A DNA stretch of 64,000 nt from Mucilaginibacter terrenus (GCF_003432065.1 NZ_QWDE01000003.1:1-64000); one strand, 5' to 3'; positions 25,029 through 34,363 are shown, counted from the stretch's first letter. The notes: generated by a model from the letters alone, not told the origin. Numbers and translations: made by a program.

Positions 25029-25661
25029 CTATAAGTTTACAAAATAATTGGTTAGCGATGGAAAGTCGTCAAACTTAAGATCGTAATCGTCCGTTTCGCC
25101 GAAGCCATAACTTACAAATACGTAAGGTATCCCTGCAATGCGGCTCTGCTCACCGTCGCCGGCTGTATCGCCCACATAGTATGGGTTTTTTAGATCATAT
25201 TTATCAACCAGCAACTTTATATTGTGGTTTTTTGGCATGTAGTTGATGCCATATGCAATCTCATCAGTTATATGCTGGTCAATGCCGCTCCAGTCAATAA
25301 ACTGGCGGATAACCCCTTTAGCACAGTTGCTTAGTATAAATAACTGGTACTTTTCAGCAAGTGCCTCCAGCCCTTCTATAACACCATCATAAAGAATACC
25401 ACCCATCTGCGGAATAAGTATTTTCCGTTTTTCGTTTACCTGTGCATATATCTCCAGCCTCTTTTCCGGCTCAAACTCAGGCATCATTACTTCTATCACC
25501 TTTTTGCCTTCCCAGCCCACCATACCGGCAAGTTGCTCACGGTTAATAGTTTTATCTATACCAAGTTCTTCAAACATCACGTTCCACGAGTGAGCGTAGG
25601 TATCCACGGCATCCCAAAGGGTGCCGTCCATGTCAAAAATTAAGCTATCAGGTTTCTGCAT
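25029..25661 (-). CDS. HAD superfamily hydrolase, phosphoglycolate phosphatase-like
   Basis: The 210-residue protein carries HAD motif I (LIFDMDGTLWDAVDTYAH, nucleophile and acid Asp12/Asp14), motif II (FILSNCAKG) and motif IV (YVGDTAGDGEQSRIAGI). The cap between motifs I and II is the helical type seen in phosphoglycolate phosphatases and beta-phosphoglucomutases. The substrate cannot be told from sequence. ATG 25661 (MQKPDSLIFD) is chosen; a TTG at 25682 is upstream. Confidence 0.85.
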   Translation of the reverse strand: MQKPDSLIFDMDGTLWDAVDTYAHSWNVMFEELGIDKTINREQLAGMVGWEGKKVIEVMMPEFEPEKRLEIYAQVNEKRKILIPQMGGILYDGVIEGLEALAEKYQLFILSNCAKGVIRQFIDWSGIDQHITDEIAYGINYMPKNHNIKLLVDKYDLKNPYYVGDTAGDGEQSRIAGIPYVFVSYGFGETDDYDLKFDDFPSLTNYFVNL

Positions 25662-25770
25662 AATAGTGGTGAATTTAAACAAGATTGTGTGATATCCGCT
25701 AAATTATTGCAATCAGTAAAAAATACCATAAATACAAGATAAGCTACCATAGAAGAAGGTAAATGATAGG

Positions 25771-25778
25771 TATCTTTG
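25771..25778 (+). promoter_or_regulatory. TAnnTTTG promoter box for the AraC gene
   Basis: TATCTTTG is an exact -7 element match. Only TTTT separates it from the ATG at 25783, so a leaderless transcript is likely. Confidence 0.45.
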
Positions 25779-25782
25779 TTTT

Positions 25783-26667
25783 ATGAAGAAAGGCTTCCCG
25801 GTTGTTGATATTTGCACCCTGTCTGATCAGCAGCAGGATGATCTGCTTATCAGCCGGTTTGCGCCTTATCTCGAAAAACATCATAACCTGAGCCTTGCGC
25901 ACAAGCACAGCTTTTATCACGTGGTGTTATTCACAAAGGGCGGCGGTACACATGCTATAGATTTTAAAACCTTTTCAGTACAGCCCTTCCAGATATACTT
26001 TATGGTGCCGGGACAGGTGCATAGCTGGAGCTTTAAAGGTGCTGTAGACGGTTACATTATCAACTTTTCGGCGTTGTTTTTTCAATCGTTTTTACTGCGA
26101 CCCGATTACCTGGATAGCCTGCCGTTCTTCAGCGGAAACGTTGATGATGAAGTAATAAACATTCCTGCGGAACAACAACCTGCTGTAGAACGGATCTTTG
26201 AGCAACTGATCATCGAAACTGCAGCTGGGAACAGGATGGGAAAAGATATGGTAAGAGCCCTTATGATGCAGTTGTTTATACTTGTTGCCCGCCAAAGCCA
26301 GCAACAAGACAACTTACCTGCTCCGGGATATAACTACACACTGCTGCAAAGTTTTCGAAAATTAATAGATCAGAACTACGCTACCTTAAAGCTACCGAAA
26401 GACTATGCCGCGCTATTGTATATCACACCCAATCACTTAAACGCACTGTGTAATGACATACTCGGAATATCGGCCGGTGAGGTAATACGCAACCGTGTGA
26501 TACTGGAAGCAAAGCGCCTGCTGATTAACCTGGAACTGAATATCACGGCCATTGCAAATCAGCTAAATTTTGCCGATAACTCTTACTTCACAAAATTCTT
26601 TAAAAAATATGCCGGTGTAACACCGGACGAATTCAGAAAAAACACCATCAATCATGGCAACCATTAA
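25783..26667 (+). CDS. AraC family transcriptional regulator
   Basis: The 294-residue regulator has an N-terminal cupin-like sensor domain (about 1-160, with HNLSLAHKHSFYHVVLF and a VPGQVHSW turn) and two C-terminal helix-turn-helix units (about 190-288). The second contains the family signature ITAIANQLNFADNSYFTKFFKKYAGVTP. The ligand is unknown. The 3' end overlaps the DUF983 gene by 14 bases, so the two are likely one transcript. Confidence 0.88.
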   Translation: MKKGFPVVDICTLSDQQQDDLLISRFAPYLEKHHNLSLAHKHSFYHVVLFTKGGGTHAIDFKTFSVQPFQIYFMVPGQVHSWSFKGAVDGYIINFSALFFQSFLLRPDYLDSLPFFSGNVDDEVINIPAEQQPAVERIFEQLIIETAAGNRMGKDMVRALMMQLFILVARQSQQQDNLPAPGYNYTLLQSFRKLIDQNYATLKLPKDYAALLYITPNHLNALCNDILGISAGEVIRNRVILEAKRLLINLELNITAIANQLNFADNSYFTKFFKKYAGVTPDEFRKNTINHGNH

Positions 26668-27088
26668 TAATACTCCCGCAAAGCCGGAACCGGTTCTAAG
26701 TGCTTTTATAAAAGCTAAATGCCCAAGGTGCCGCAGAGGTGATATCTTCGCCAGTCCCACCTATAGCTTGTCTGGCCAAAAAATGCATGAAACCTGCTCT
26801 CATTGCGGTTTGCATTATGAGCGGGAGCCGGGATATTGGTATGTGGCCATGTTTGTAAGCTATGCATTTAACGTGGCCGAAATGGTTACTGTTGCAGTGG
26901 GCACTTACATCCTTACCGGGTCAAACTCTCCCTGGCTGTACGTAAGCCTGCTTTTAGGCATTATCTTTTTGCTGTCCCCCTTTAACTACCGCTATTCAAG
27001 GGTTGCCTTATTATACTGGCTTACACCAGGCCTCAATTTCGAACCATGGAGAAGTGCCGACAAGCCGGAGAACCCGCAGCAGCATTAA
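26654..27088 (+). CDS. DUF983 family membrane protein
   Basis: The 144-residue protein starts with a two-part zinc ribbon (KCPRCRRGDIF and CSHCGLHYE), then two membrane segments (about 64-88 and 94-112) and a conserved end WLTPGLNFEP. This is the DUF983 layout; the family has no proven role. The start overlaps the end of the AraC gene. It converges on the DUF1569-like gene with overlap of four bases at the stops. Confidence 0.82.
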   Translation: MATINNTPAKPEPVLSAFIKAKCPRCRRGDIFASPTYSLSGQKMHETCSHCGLHYEREPGYWYVAMFVSYAFNVAEMVTVAVGTYILTGSNSPWLYVSLLLGIIFLLSPFNYRYSRVALLYWLTPGLNFEPWRSADKPENPQQH

Positions 27089-27549
27089 TCTTCGTCGTTA
27101 ACTAAGCCAAACTGCGCAAAGTGATGGGTGAAATGCTTGCTATGCCAGTTTATCCATTCGGCATAGTTCATAGCGCCAAAGCCGCCGTGTATTTCGGTTA
27201 TGCCTGGTGTGCTAAAATGGTGGTGAAAATCTGTGAGTTCTGTCAGCAGCTGTTTTTTCGCAGCTGCCAGGTCAGCATAAAAGTATTCTCCAAGAGATGG
27301 TACTAACACCAAACCTTTGGGGATACGTAAAGGTGTAAAGATCCACTGCTGCTTGGCTACTGCCGCGTCGGCTTCGGGTACATCCAGGGTAGGCGTTTTC
27401 CTTCCATTGGTGTACTCCAGCTGGTCTATCAAATGTTCCACCATTTGTTGCGAAGTCATTTTACCCCATTGTGGTTTGCAATCTGCAGTGAGGCAATTCA
27501 GCAACGCGCTTACCTGCGCGTAATCAGCAATATTTACACATGGAAACAT
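27085..27549 (-). CDS. DUF1569 / DinB-like protein
   Basis: The 154-residue product shows the DUF1569 pattern WGKMTSQQMVEHLIDQLEY in helix 1 and a late His cluster (INWHSKHFTHHFAQFGL) suited to metal binding. It belongs to the DinB-like four-helix superfamily. No specific reaction can be assigned. The gene reads away from the receiver-domain gene, 11 bases downstream of its stop, and may share its transcript. Confidence 0.72.
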   Translation of the reverse strand: MFPCVNIADYAQVSALLNCLTADCKPQWGKMTSQQMVEHLIDQLEYTNGRKTPTLDVPEADAAVAKQQWIFTPLRIPKGLVLVPSLGEYFYADLAAAKKQLLTELTDFHHHFSTPGITEIHGGFGAMNYAEWINWHSKHFTHHFAQFGLVNDED

Positions 27550-27560
27550 CCCGGAAATTT

Positions 27561-27950
27561 TTATACTGCCAAGTTAGTACTTAAAGTGGAGTTGCCGGTA
27601 AGCGCCTCTATTTTTTGCAGCAGGTCATTCATCTCAAAAGGCTTAGCCAGAAAATCGTCAGCACCGGCGGCAAAAGCAGATTCTTTTATACCACGGCTGG
27701 CTGAAATCATAAGTACAGGCATATTCCTAGTTTCATCCCTGCTTTTCAACTGCCTGCATATTTCCCGCCCGTCTTCTCCGCTCATCCAAATATCCAACAG
27801 GAGCAGATCAGGCAAGTCATCTTTCAGGTTGAGCACCGCTGCCCCATCTAACGTGCTGGTAACTTTATATCCTTCAAATTCTAGCAGCATTTCCACAGCA
27901 TCCACAATCCCCGGATCATCATCCGCTATCATTATCTTCTTTTGCTTCAT
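27561..27950 (-). CDS. Stand-alone response regulator receiver
   Basis: This 129-residue protein is a single CheY-like receiver with no output domain. The acid pocket is Asp10-Asp11-Asp12, the phospho-acceptor Asp53 (LLLLDIWMSG), and the switch residues Ser83/Ser85 and Lys103 (LAKPF) are present. It would be phosphorylated by a histidine kinase and work by protein contact. The gene is divergent from the kai operon whose last gene is an orphan PAS kinase, so the two may be partners; this is inferred from position only. Confidence 0.88.
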   Translation of the reverse strand: MKQKKIMIADDDPGIVDAVEMLLEFEGYKVTSTLDGAAVLNLKDDLPDLLLLDIWMSGEDGREICRQLKSRDETRNMPVLMISASRGIKESAFAAGADDFLAKPFEMNDLLQKIEALTGNSTLSTNLAV

Positions 27951-28525
27951 TATGTAATTTTGACCGGCTAAGTTTACTCTGGTTTAACTAATATCAGAAC
28001 AATTCTCTAGTTTTTAAACAGCCTTGCCTTTTTAAACAATATCAAAAAGCAAGCCTTTCGTTATAGATAATGTAATCACTTCATTTGGTGCACTTTCGGG
28101 CAGGTTAACTTACAAACCAGTGTATAATACCAGCCCCAAATCGGGGAAGCTCTAAACCTGTCTATCAAAATTTCTAAGCGAGTCAGCAGCTTTAATGTGG
28201 TCAAATTAAACGCGTAAATACACGTGCAATTTAAACCATGGTACCAGAAACCGTTCTATAATAAATACATCATCACCGGAAATTACACAAGTGACAACTT
28301 TTGAGTAATAGTTTACAGATAAATAAATTATCCAAAATGGTTGGTTTTTTAACTGTAACCATACATTGAGCTAATTATCAAACATTTATAAAATATAGTG
28401 GTTTACAAGATTTAAAATTCGGTTGCCGATGGCCGCTTAGTGGCATAAGTTGGCTTTTGCCGAAGTATACTTCAGGTAAATTTTTATACTTTTATGAAAA
28501 ACTATCTGATTAACCCCTCAATAAA
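27951..28525. other. 575-bp AT-rich divergent intergenic region before kaiC
   Basis: No ORF with support is seen. The region separates the receiver gene from the kai operon. It holds a 12-base perfect palindrome GAAGTATACTTC at 28462-28473, 53 bases before the kaiC ATG, and a TATACTTTTA stretch at 28487-28496 that loosely resembles a -7 box. The length suggests room for several regulators or an unrecognised small RNA. Confidence 0.5.
28462..28473. promoter_or_regulatory. Palindromic site upstream of kaiC
   Basis: GAAGTATACTTC is a perfect 12-base palindrome just upstream of the likely kai operon promoter. A dimeric regulator could bind here; no identity is implied. Confidence 0.3.
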
Positions 28526-30265
28526 ATGAGTGATAAAAGAAATACAACAACAAGGTCTTATCCTACATTACCCAAATCACTCACCGGTATAACAGGATTG
28601 GACGAGATAACCGAAGGCGGTTTACCTACAGGCAGGCCCACACTAATATGCGGACAGGCCGGCTGTGGTAAAACGTTAATGTCCATAGAATTTATAGTTA
28701 GAGGCGCTGTGCAGTTTAATGAGCCCGGTGTGTTTGTAGCCTTCGAAGAAAAAAGTGACGAATTAGCTATGAACGTTGCCTCGCTTGGGTTCGACTTAAA
28801 GAAGCTGCAGGACGAAAAAATGCTGCGCATAGACCATGTACATATTGACCGGGGCGAAATAGAGGAAACGGGAGAATATGACCTTGAAGGATTATTTATC
28901 CGCCTGGGTTACGCTATTGACAGCATTGGTGCAAAACGCGTAGTGCTGGATACATTGGAAAACCTTTTTTCGGGACTTACTAACCAGGGCGTATTGCGCG
29001 CAGAAATACGCCGGCTGTTCACCTGGCTTAAAGATAAAGGGGTTACCGCTATTATCACCGGCGAACGCGGTGAGGGTGCCGCACTTACCCGCCAGGGGCT
29101 GGAAGAGTATGTAAGTGATTGCGTTATACTGCTGGATCATAGGGTTATTAACCAAATTTCTACCCGGCGGTTACGGATCATTAAATATCGTGGTACGGTA
29201 CACGGCACCAATGAATATCCGTTTTTAATAGATGAAGAGGGCATATCTGTACTGCCGGTTACCTCGTTAACCTTATCTAAGCAGGTATCTACAGAACGGT
29301 TGTCAACGGGCATTCCGGCGCTGGATGAAATGCTTGGCGGAAAAGGTTTTTACAGGGGAGGCAGTACGCTGGTATCCGGTACAGCAGGCACTGGTAAAAC
29401 CAGTATAGCAGGGTCATTTGCTAACGCAGCCTGCCAGCGCGGCGAAACATGCATTTACTTTGCCATGGAAGAGTCGCCTAACCAGATCATACGTAACCTG
29501 CAATCTATAGGTATAGACCTGCAAAAGCACGTCGAAAGCGGTATGCTGCATTTTAACGCATCGCGGCCAAACTTGTATGGGCTGGAGATGCATTTGGTTG
29601 CTATGCACAAGACAATCAAGAAGCTAAAGCCCGAAGTGGTGATAATAGATCCTATAACCAATTTTATTAATATAGGCTCTGTAAGCGAAGTTAAAAACAT
29701 GCTGGTAAGGTTGATAGACTTTTTGCAGGACGAACAGATATCGGTAATGTTCACTGCACTGTCCTTAAACACTATAGTTAATGAACAAACCGACGAAGGC
29801 GTATCGTCGCTTGTAGATGCCTGGTTGCTGGTACGTGATATAGAATTTAACGGGGAGCGCAACCGTGGTTTATATGTAATGAAATCACGCGGGATGAAGC
29901 ATTCTAACCAGGTACGCGAATTTGTTATAACTGATAAAGGCCTAAACCTTATAGACGTTTACCTGGGGCCGGATGGCGTGCTCACAGGTTCGGCACGCGC
30001 GCAGCAAATGCTGCTGGAGCAAACCGGTGAAGCTATTCATTCGCAGGCTATGGGCCGTAAGGACCGGGAGATATTACGCAAACGAAAGGTATTAGAAGCT
30101 AAAATAGCCAGCCTCAATACCGAGTACGAGTCTGTTGAAGAAGAACTGAATAAGGTTTACCTGGAAGAAGCATTGAAGAAAGAGATTATTGAAAAAAACC
30201 GCGAAGAACTAACAAGGCTAAGAAGAGGTGACAGTGCTGAAGGGAAAAGCCCTGAGCAAAAATAA
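28526..30265 (+). CDS. kaiC: KaiC-like circadian clock/timer ATPase
   Basis: KaiC is a double-domain RecA-type ATPase that forms a hexamer and phosphorylates itself. Both domains are complete: CI Walker A GQAGCGKT at 43-50 with catalytic Glu74-Glu75, and CII Walker A GTAGTGKT at 285-292 with Glu315-Glu316. The segment matching the Ser431-Thr432 phospho-site of Synechococcus reads GVSSLVDAW, giving Ser427-Ser428. A charged coiled-coil tail covers about 500-579, longer than the cyanobacterial A-loop tail. It is followed by two kaiB genes and a histidine kinase. Hydrolysis and autophosphorylation are expected from the motifs; rhythm is not implied. Confidence 0.92.
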   Translation: MSDKRNTTTRSYPTLPKSLTGITGLDEITEGGLPTGRPTLICGQAGCGKTLMSIEFIVRGAVQFNEPGVFVAFEEKSDELAMNVASLGFDLKKLQDEKMLRIDHVHIDRGEIEETGEYDLEGLFIRLGYAIDSIGAKRVVLDTLENLFSGLTNQGVLRAEIRRLFTWLKDKGVTAIITGERGEGAALTRQGLEEYVSDCVILLDHRVINQISTRRLRIIKYRGTVHGTNEYPFLIDEEGISVLPVTSLTLSKQVSTERLSTGIPALDEMLGGKGFYRGGSTLVSGTAGTGKTSIAGSFANAACQRGETCIYFAMEESPNQIIRNLQSIGIDLQKHVESGMLHFNASRPNLYGLEMHLVAMHKTIKKLKPEVVIIDPITNFINIGSVSEVKNMLVRLIDFLQDEQISVMFTALSLNTIVNEQTDEGVSSLVDAWLLVRDIEFNGERNRGLYVMKSRGMKHSNQVREFVITDKGLNLIDVYLGPDGVLTGSARAQQMLLEQTGEAIHSQAMGRKDREILRKRKVLEAKIASLNTEYESVEEELNKVYLEEALKKEIIEKNREELTRLRRGDSAEGKSPEQK

Positions 30266-30269
30266 CAAC

Positions 30270-30563
30270 ATGGAAGAACCACAAGTTGATAAAAAATGGG
30301 AATTAAGGCTTTATGTAGCCGGAAAGACCCCAAAATCTGTTACTGCGTTAACTAACCTTAAAAAGTATTGCGAAGAGCATTTAAAAGATCAGTACCGCAT
30401 TGAAGTGATTGACCTTTTAGAGCAGCCGCAACTGGCTGAAGGAGACCAAATACTGGCTATACCAACCCTGGTAAGAAAGGTACCCGAGCCGATCAGAAAG
30501 ATAATAGGTGACCTTAGTAACGAAGAAAAGGTACTTGTAGGATTAAACATTAGGCCGGCTTAA
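30270..30563 (+). CDS. kaiB: KaiB-like clock protein, first copy
   Basis: KaiB binds the CI ring of KaiC after a fold switch and changes its phosphorylation state. The 97-residue product follows the cyanobacterial pattern closely: [39 protein letters not shown], and [21 protein letters not shown] 30270 is chosen over an upstream in-frame start at 30228 within kaiC. It starts 5 bases after the kaiC stop. This copy is closer to classical KaiB than the second. Confidence 0.92.
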   Translation: MEEPQVDKKWELRLYVAGKTPKSVTALTNLKKYCEEHLKDQYRIEVIDLLEQPQLAEGDQILAIPTLVRKVPEPIRKIIGDLSNEEKVLVGLNIRPA

Positions 30564-30581
30564 TTGTATCATTAGTACATT

Positions 30582-30908
30582 ATGGCCGGTCTGGACGAGT
30601 TTTTAGAGAATACCCCGTACGATAAGGACAATCCTACCTACGTTTTACGGCTGTTTATTATTGGTGCATCGCCAAACTCTATTCGCGCTGTAGAAAATCT
30701 AACCGCCATTTGCGAAAAGCACCTCCAAAATAACTACCAGTTAGAGATAATAGATGTGCATCAGCAGCCCGAGCTTGCTGTTGATGAAGATATAATAGCG
30801 TTACCTTTGCTTGTGAAAAAAGCACCCGGCACCGTTAGGCGCCTCATTGGTGATATGAGCAATACCAACAGAGTTTTAAAAGGCTTAGGCCTGCCGGAGA
30901 TAAGCTAG
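30582..30908 (+). CDS. kaiB: KaiB-like clock protein, second copy
   Basis: The 108-residue paralogue has an extra 17-residue N-terminus and the KaiB core LRLFIIGASPNSIRAVENL, IIDVHQQPELAVDED, IIALPLLV, VRRLIGDMSNTNRVLKGLG. Changes include Met for Leu in GDLS and loss of the EKV run, so it may bind another partner or another KaiC state. It begins 19 bases after the first kaiB, in the same operon, 3 bases before the kinase gene. Confidence 0.9.
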   Translation: MAGLDEFLENTPYDKDNPTYVLRLFIIGASPNSIRAVENLTAICEKHLQNNYQLEIIDVHQQPELAVDEDIIALPLLVKKAPGTVRRLIGDMSNTNRVLKGLGLPEIS

Positions 30909-30910
30909 TT

Positions 30911-32584
30911 ATGCAGTCAACAGATCAAAATATTAGCTTGTTAAGCGAAATTGAGGAGCTGCGCCAGCAATTGGAAGAAGCTAATGACACCATTAATGCT
31001 ATCCGGTCTGGCCAGGTGGATGCGCTGGTTATTAAAGACGATGAAGGCCACCAGCTGTATACGCTTAAAACAGCAGATCAAACCTATCGCGTATTTATTG
31101 AGAAGATGAGCGAAGGCGCGGTTACGGTAAGCCGCGAAGGTATTATACTATATTGCAACACTCGTTTTGCGGAAATGATAAGCGTGCCGCTTGAAAAAAC
31201 GATGGGTTTGGAGTTGCTATCTTTTGTACCTGAGGAATCTAAAGAGAAGCTTACCCAGGTACTTGAGAGTAGCTGGAAAGAAGATTGCCGGGAGGAAATT
31301 ATCCTTAAAGATAACCGCGGTAAGGATATGCACTGCCTTTTTAGCTGTAACAATATTGAGCTGGACACTGGCCCGGCATTAAGTCTCATCATTACAGATC
31401 TGACTATACTTAAGAATACGGAGCACCAGCTTAAACAGCGAAATGATGAATTAGAGGAAGCACGTGCAGCAACTGAAAAACTGAACGACTCGCTGGAAAG
31501 TACGGTAAAGGAACGCACCCACGATCTGCTAATAAGCCGCGAACACTTTAAGGTACTTACCAACAACATAACGCAGATGACGTGGACAAACCTGCCTGAC
31601 GGTAGCGTAAACTCCTATAATCAGCAATGGTATAAATATACAGGCACCAACTTTGAAACTGCCGGCGATTTTGGCTGGAAAGCTGTTATACATCCTGATG
31701 ATCTTGCAGCTGTGCTGGCAAGGTTTGATTTTTCGCTGCAAACCGGGGTACCTTACGAGCATGAGAACAGGTACCGCAGGCATGATGGCGTTTACCGTTG
31801 GCACCTGAACAGGGCCAACCCGCTAAGGAACGATGAAGGAGAGATTATTTATTGGGTAGGTACCGCTACTGATATTGACGACCAGAAACAGGAAATGGAG
31901 CGTAAGGACGAGTTTATAGGTATTGCCAGCCATGAACTTAAAACCCCACTTACCAGCCTTAAAGGGTACCTGCAATTGATTAGCGGCTACAAAAAAGATG
32001 AGTTGCCGGCAATTGTAAAAAACCATTTATCAAAAGCTACGGTTGCCGTGAACAAGCTTCAAACGCTGGTAAGCGATTTACTCGACGTAAGCAAGATAAA
32101 AGCAGGGAAGCTGGAATATGCCAAAACATCTGTTAGTATAAATAATATGGTAGCCCAATGTGTAGAGAACGCGAAGCACATTTACAGCACCTATGACTTC
32201 CAGACGGAGATAAGCGAGGATTATATCATCCAAGGTAATCAGGAACGACTGGAGCAGGTTTTAATGAACCTGTTGAACAATGCCGTAAAGTATTCTCACG
32301 TTAACAAGCATATTACAGTAAATACCAGCAGGCACCAGGGCATGGTACGCGTATCTGTTAAAGATAAAGGTATTGGCCTCTCGGCAGACCAAAAAGACCG
32401 CATCTTTGAACGATTCTATCGGGTTGAAGACAAAAAGAACATGACCAGCGGGTTGGGTATGGGCCTCTATATCTCAAAAGAAATAATCTCCAATCATGGT
32501 GGCATTATAAGTGTAGAGAGCGAACCAAACCAGGGCGCAACATTTTACTTTGAGTTGCCCATCGTTTCTGTTCCAAAGCAATAA
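30911..32584 (+). CDS. PAS-domain sensor histidine kinase of the kai operon
   Basis: The 557-residue kinase begins with a coiled coil (8-35), then a PAS domain (about 55-165), a second coiled coil (165-210), a second PAS with PAC motif (about 212-325), the phospho-acceptor box IASHELKTPL with His341, and a full ATPase domain (N box NLLNNAVKYS, G boxes DKGIGLS and GLGMGLYISKEI). No membrane segment is seen, so it is cytosolic. It lacks the KaiB-like N-terminal domain of SasA, so any link to KaiC would be different. It has no receiver of its own; the divergent receiver gene upstream of kaiC is the nearest candidate. Confidence 0.9.
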   Translation: MQSTDQNISLLSEIEELRQQLEEANDTINAIRSGQVDALVIKDDEGHQLYTLKTADQTYRVFIEKMSEGAVTVSREGIILYCNTRFAEMISVPLEKTMGLELLSFVPEESKEKLTQVLESSWKEDCREEIILKDNRGKDMHCLFSCNNIELDTGPALSLIITDLTILKNTEHQLKQRNDELEEARAATEKLNDSLESTVKERTHDLLISREHFKVLTNNITQMTWTNLPDGSVNSYNQQWYKYTGTNFETAGDFGWKAVIHPDDLAAVLARFDFSLQTGVPYEHENRYRRHDGVYRWHLNRANPLRNDEGEIIYWVGTATDIDDQKQEMERKDEFIGIASHELKTPLTSLKGYLQLISGYKKDELPAIVKNHLSKATVAVNKLQTLVSDLLDVSKIKAGKLEYAKTSVSINNMVAQCVENAKHIYSTYDFQTEISEDYIIQGNQERLEQVLMNLLNNAVKYSHVNKHITVNTSRHQGMVRVSVKDKGIGLSADQKDRIFERFYRVEDKKNMTSGLGMGLYISKEIISNHGGIISVESEPNQGATFYFELPIVSVPKQ

Positions 32585-32651
32585 GTTTGCTTATACCACC
32601 TTTTTTCGGATATTGCCAAAAAGCGAAGAAGCTTAACTTCGTACAATTATA

Positions 32652-33410
32652 ATGACAGAAGGACAAGTATCATTAACTGTTAACAACGGAATTGCAACTG
32701 CAAGTTTCTACCATCCTGCGCAAAATTCGTTGCCATCGGCTTTGTTAAGCCAGCTCACTGATGCTATAAACACAGCCGCCGCAAGCAAAGATGCGCGGGT
32801 GATAGTACTGAAAAGTGAAGGCGGCCGCACTTTTTGCGCAGGTGCCAGTTTCGACGAGTTGCTGCAGATAAAAGATAAACAAGCCGGTGCCAGATTTTTT
32901 TCGGGCTTTTCCAATGTTATTAATGCCTGCCGTAAATCTTCTAAAATAGTAATTGCGCGTGTACAGGGCAAAGCAGTTGGCGGCGGAGTAGGGCTGGCTG
33001 CTGCAGCAGATTATTGCCTGGCTACGGAAGCTGCCGCAATAAAGCTGAGCGAATTGGCAATAGGCATAGGCCCGTTTGTTATATCACCTGCTGTACAGCG
33101 TAAAATTGGCTTGCAGGCTTTCTCGCAGTTAACCATCCGCGCCAGTGATTTTCAGTCGGCTGAATGGGCTATGCAGAAAGGTTTGTACAACGAACTATAT
33201 GAGGACATTCCTACGCTGGACCAGGCGGTACTGGAGCTGGCACAAAAACTGGCATCGTACCACCCTGATGCGCTCACGGGGTTAAAAAAGATATTGTGGG
33301 AAGGCACAGAAGACTGGGATGCATTACTAACAGAACGGGCTGCAATAAGCGGAGAACTGGTGCTATCGGAGTTTACACAAGCGGCTCTTAACAGCTTTTT
33401 AAAGAAGTAG
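32652..33410 (+). CDS. Enoyl-CoA hydratase/isomerase family protein
   Basis: The 252-residue crotonase-fold protein has the two oxyanion-hole segments (RTFCAGASFDEL and KAVGGGVGLAAAADYC) and the region SELAIGIGPFVISPAV, where an acid normally sits. The second family Glu (E in positions near 143 of hydratases) is not obvious, so it may be an isomerase or methylglutaconyl-CoA-hydratase-like protein. It is 67 bases past the kai operon kinase, so could be in the same transcript, but function offers no link. Confidence 0.8.
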   Translation: MTEGQVSLTVNNGIATASFYHPAQNSLPSALLSQLTDAINTAAASKDARVIVLKSEGGRTFCAGASFDELLQIKDKQAGARFFSGFSNVINACRKSSKIVIARVQGKAVGGGVGLAAAADYCLATEAAAIKLSELAIGIGPFVISPAVQRKIGLQAFSQLTIRASDFQSAEWAMQKGLYNELYEDIPTLDQAVLELAQKLASYHPDALTGLKKILWEGTEDWDALLTERAAISGELVLSEFTQAALNSFLKK

Positions 33411-33540
33411 AAATTGGTAAAAACGATCATCAATGAACATACCCGTTTACACCTGTACTAAAACAACACCTTCCAAATTTATTTTTATTTAGCACATAAA
33501 AACAGTGTGATTTCTGAAGGTTTATAAATGATATTTATGC

Positions 33541-33578
33541 AAAAAACGGCCCTGATCATGCGATCAGGGCCGTTTTTT
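33541..33578. terminator. Strong bidirectional terminator
   Basis: Two 17-base perfect arms, with core ACGGCCCTGATC / GATCAGGGCCGT and A6/T6 ends, enclose a 4-base ATGC loop. It serves the plus-strand hydratase gene and, by symmetry, the minus-strand gene that stops at 33663. Confidence 0.9.
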
Positions 33579-33662
33579 ATTGAGGTATGTTTAATGATCT
33601 TTTAACTGTTCAAAAGCGTGTTAGTCAAAAAAAGCTGAACACTTTTGAACACCGGTAACAAA

Positions 33663-33977
33663 TTACCACCTCCTGCCATAGGCGTGACCACGACCCCTAC
33701 CAGGGTGTCCGCGGAAGTAGCCTGGTCCATAAAAGCCCCTGCGGTAAGCCGGACGATAATAAACCCTGCGGTAAGCCGGACGGTAATAAACCCTGCGATA
33801 AGCTGGACGCGCGTAGTATACCGGGCGTTCGTAAACTGGTGCAGGATAATAAGCGGGCTCGTAAATCGGGTAATCATTACCAATATGGATACTCGCACCC
33901 ACCCTCACCTGAGCTTTTGCAAATTGTGCCGAAACAGTTAGCACCAGTGCGATGATCGAAAATTTAATTAGTTTCAT
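33663..33977 (-). CDS. Secreted Tyr/Arg/Pro-rich repeat protein
   Basis: The 104-residue product has a signal peptide (about 1-22, ending AKAQ) and a mature part rich in Tyr, Arg, Pro and Gly. A nine-residue unit RVYYRPAYR repeats three times, followed by a Gly/Arg/His tail (GHPGRGRGHAYGRRW). No family is firmly recognised. Such Tyr/Arg-rich secreted proteins could bind cell surface polymers or nucleic acid or be cross-linked through Tyr; this is inference. The DNA repeat has a 27-base period at about 33741-33820. Confidence 0.65.
   Translation of the reverse strand: MKLIKFSIIALVLTVSAQFAKAQVRVGASIHIGNDYPIYEPAYYPAPVYERPVYYARPAYRRVYYRPAYRRVYYRPAYRRGFYGPGYFRGHPGRGRGHAYGRRW
33741..33820. repeat. 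27-bp tandem repeat in the Tyr/Arg-rich gene
   Basis: Copies of GCGGTAAGCCGGACG start at 33741, 33768 and, diverged, 33795. The 27-base period equals nine codons and keeps frame. Confidence 0.7.
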
Positions 33978-34066
33978 GACTGAAATTTTAGTTACTAATT
34001 CTTGTTCGTTTGTAAGTATGACTAATTACTAACGCAAGGGTTTAAAAAAACATGCCAAAAGACGCC

Positions 34067-34363
34067 TTAAACTTCCTCGTAAAGGCGTAACTTACTGCGT
34101 AACAGTGAAATTTCTTGCTGCATTAAATCTAATTTTTCAAGCAGACTATCAATAGCCACTACACCCTGGGGATTAATGTCCAGTTGAGTATGCAGCCTCA
34201 CCAACCGTTCAACCCGCTGAATTTGCACAGTTGGTATAAACGCGGTTTGGTCTACTAAAGTCACCTCAATTAAACCTGCATCCTTAAGGTGATCTATAAA
34301 GGTGTATTCAACTTTGTTATACACACAGAAATCTTGTATGCTTATCAAATCTCTTGTTTCCAT
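34067..34363 (-). CDS. cbpM: Chaperone modulator CbpM
   Basis: CbpM binds the J-domain of CbpA and controls its use of DnaK. The 98-residue protein has the MerR-like first half (LISIQDFCVYNKVEYTFIDHLKDAGLI) and a C-terminal helix LLEKLDLMQQEISLLRSKL, the family norm. It follows cbpA by 8 bases on the same strand. Confidence 0.9.
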   Translation of the reverse strand: METRDLISIQDFCVYNKVEYTFIDHLKDAGLIEVTLVDQTAFIPTVQIQRVERLVRLHTQLDINPQGVVAIDSLLEKLDLMQQEISLLRSKLRLYEEV

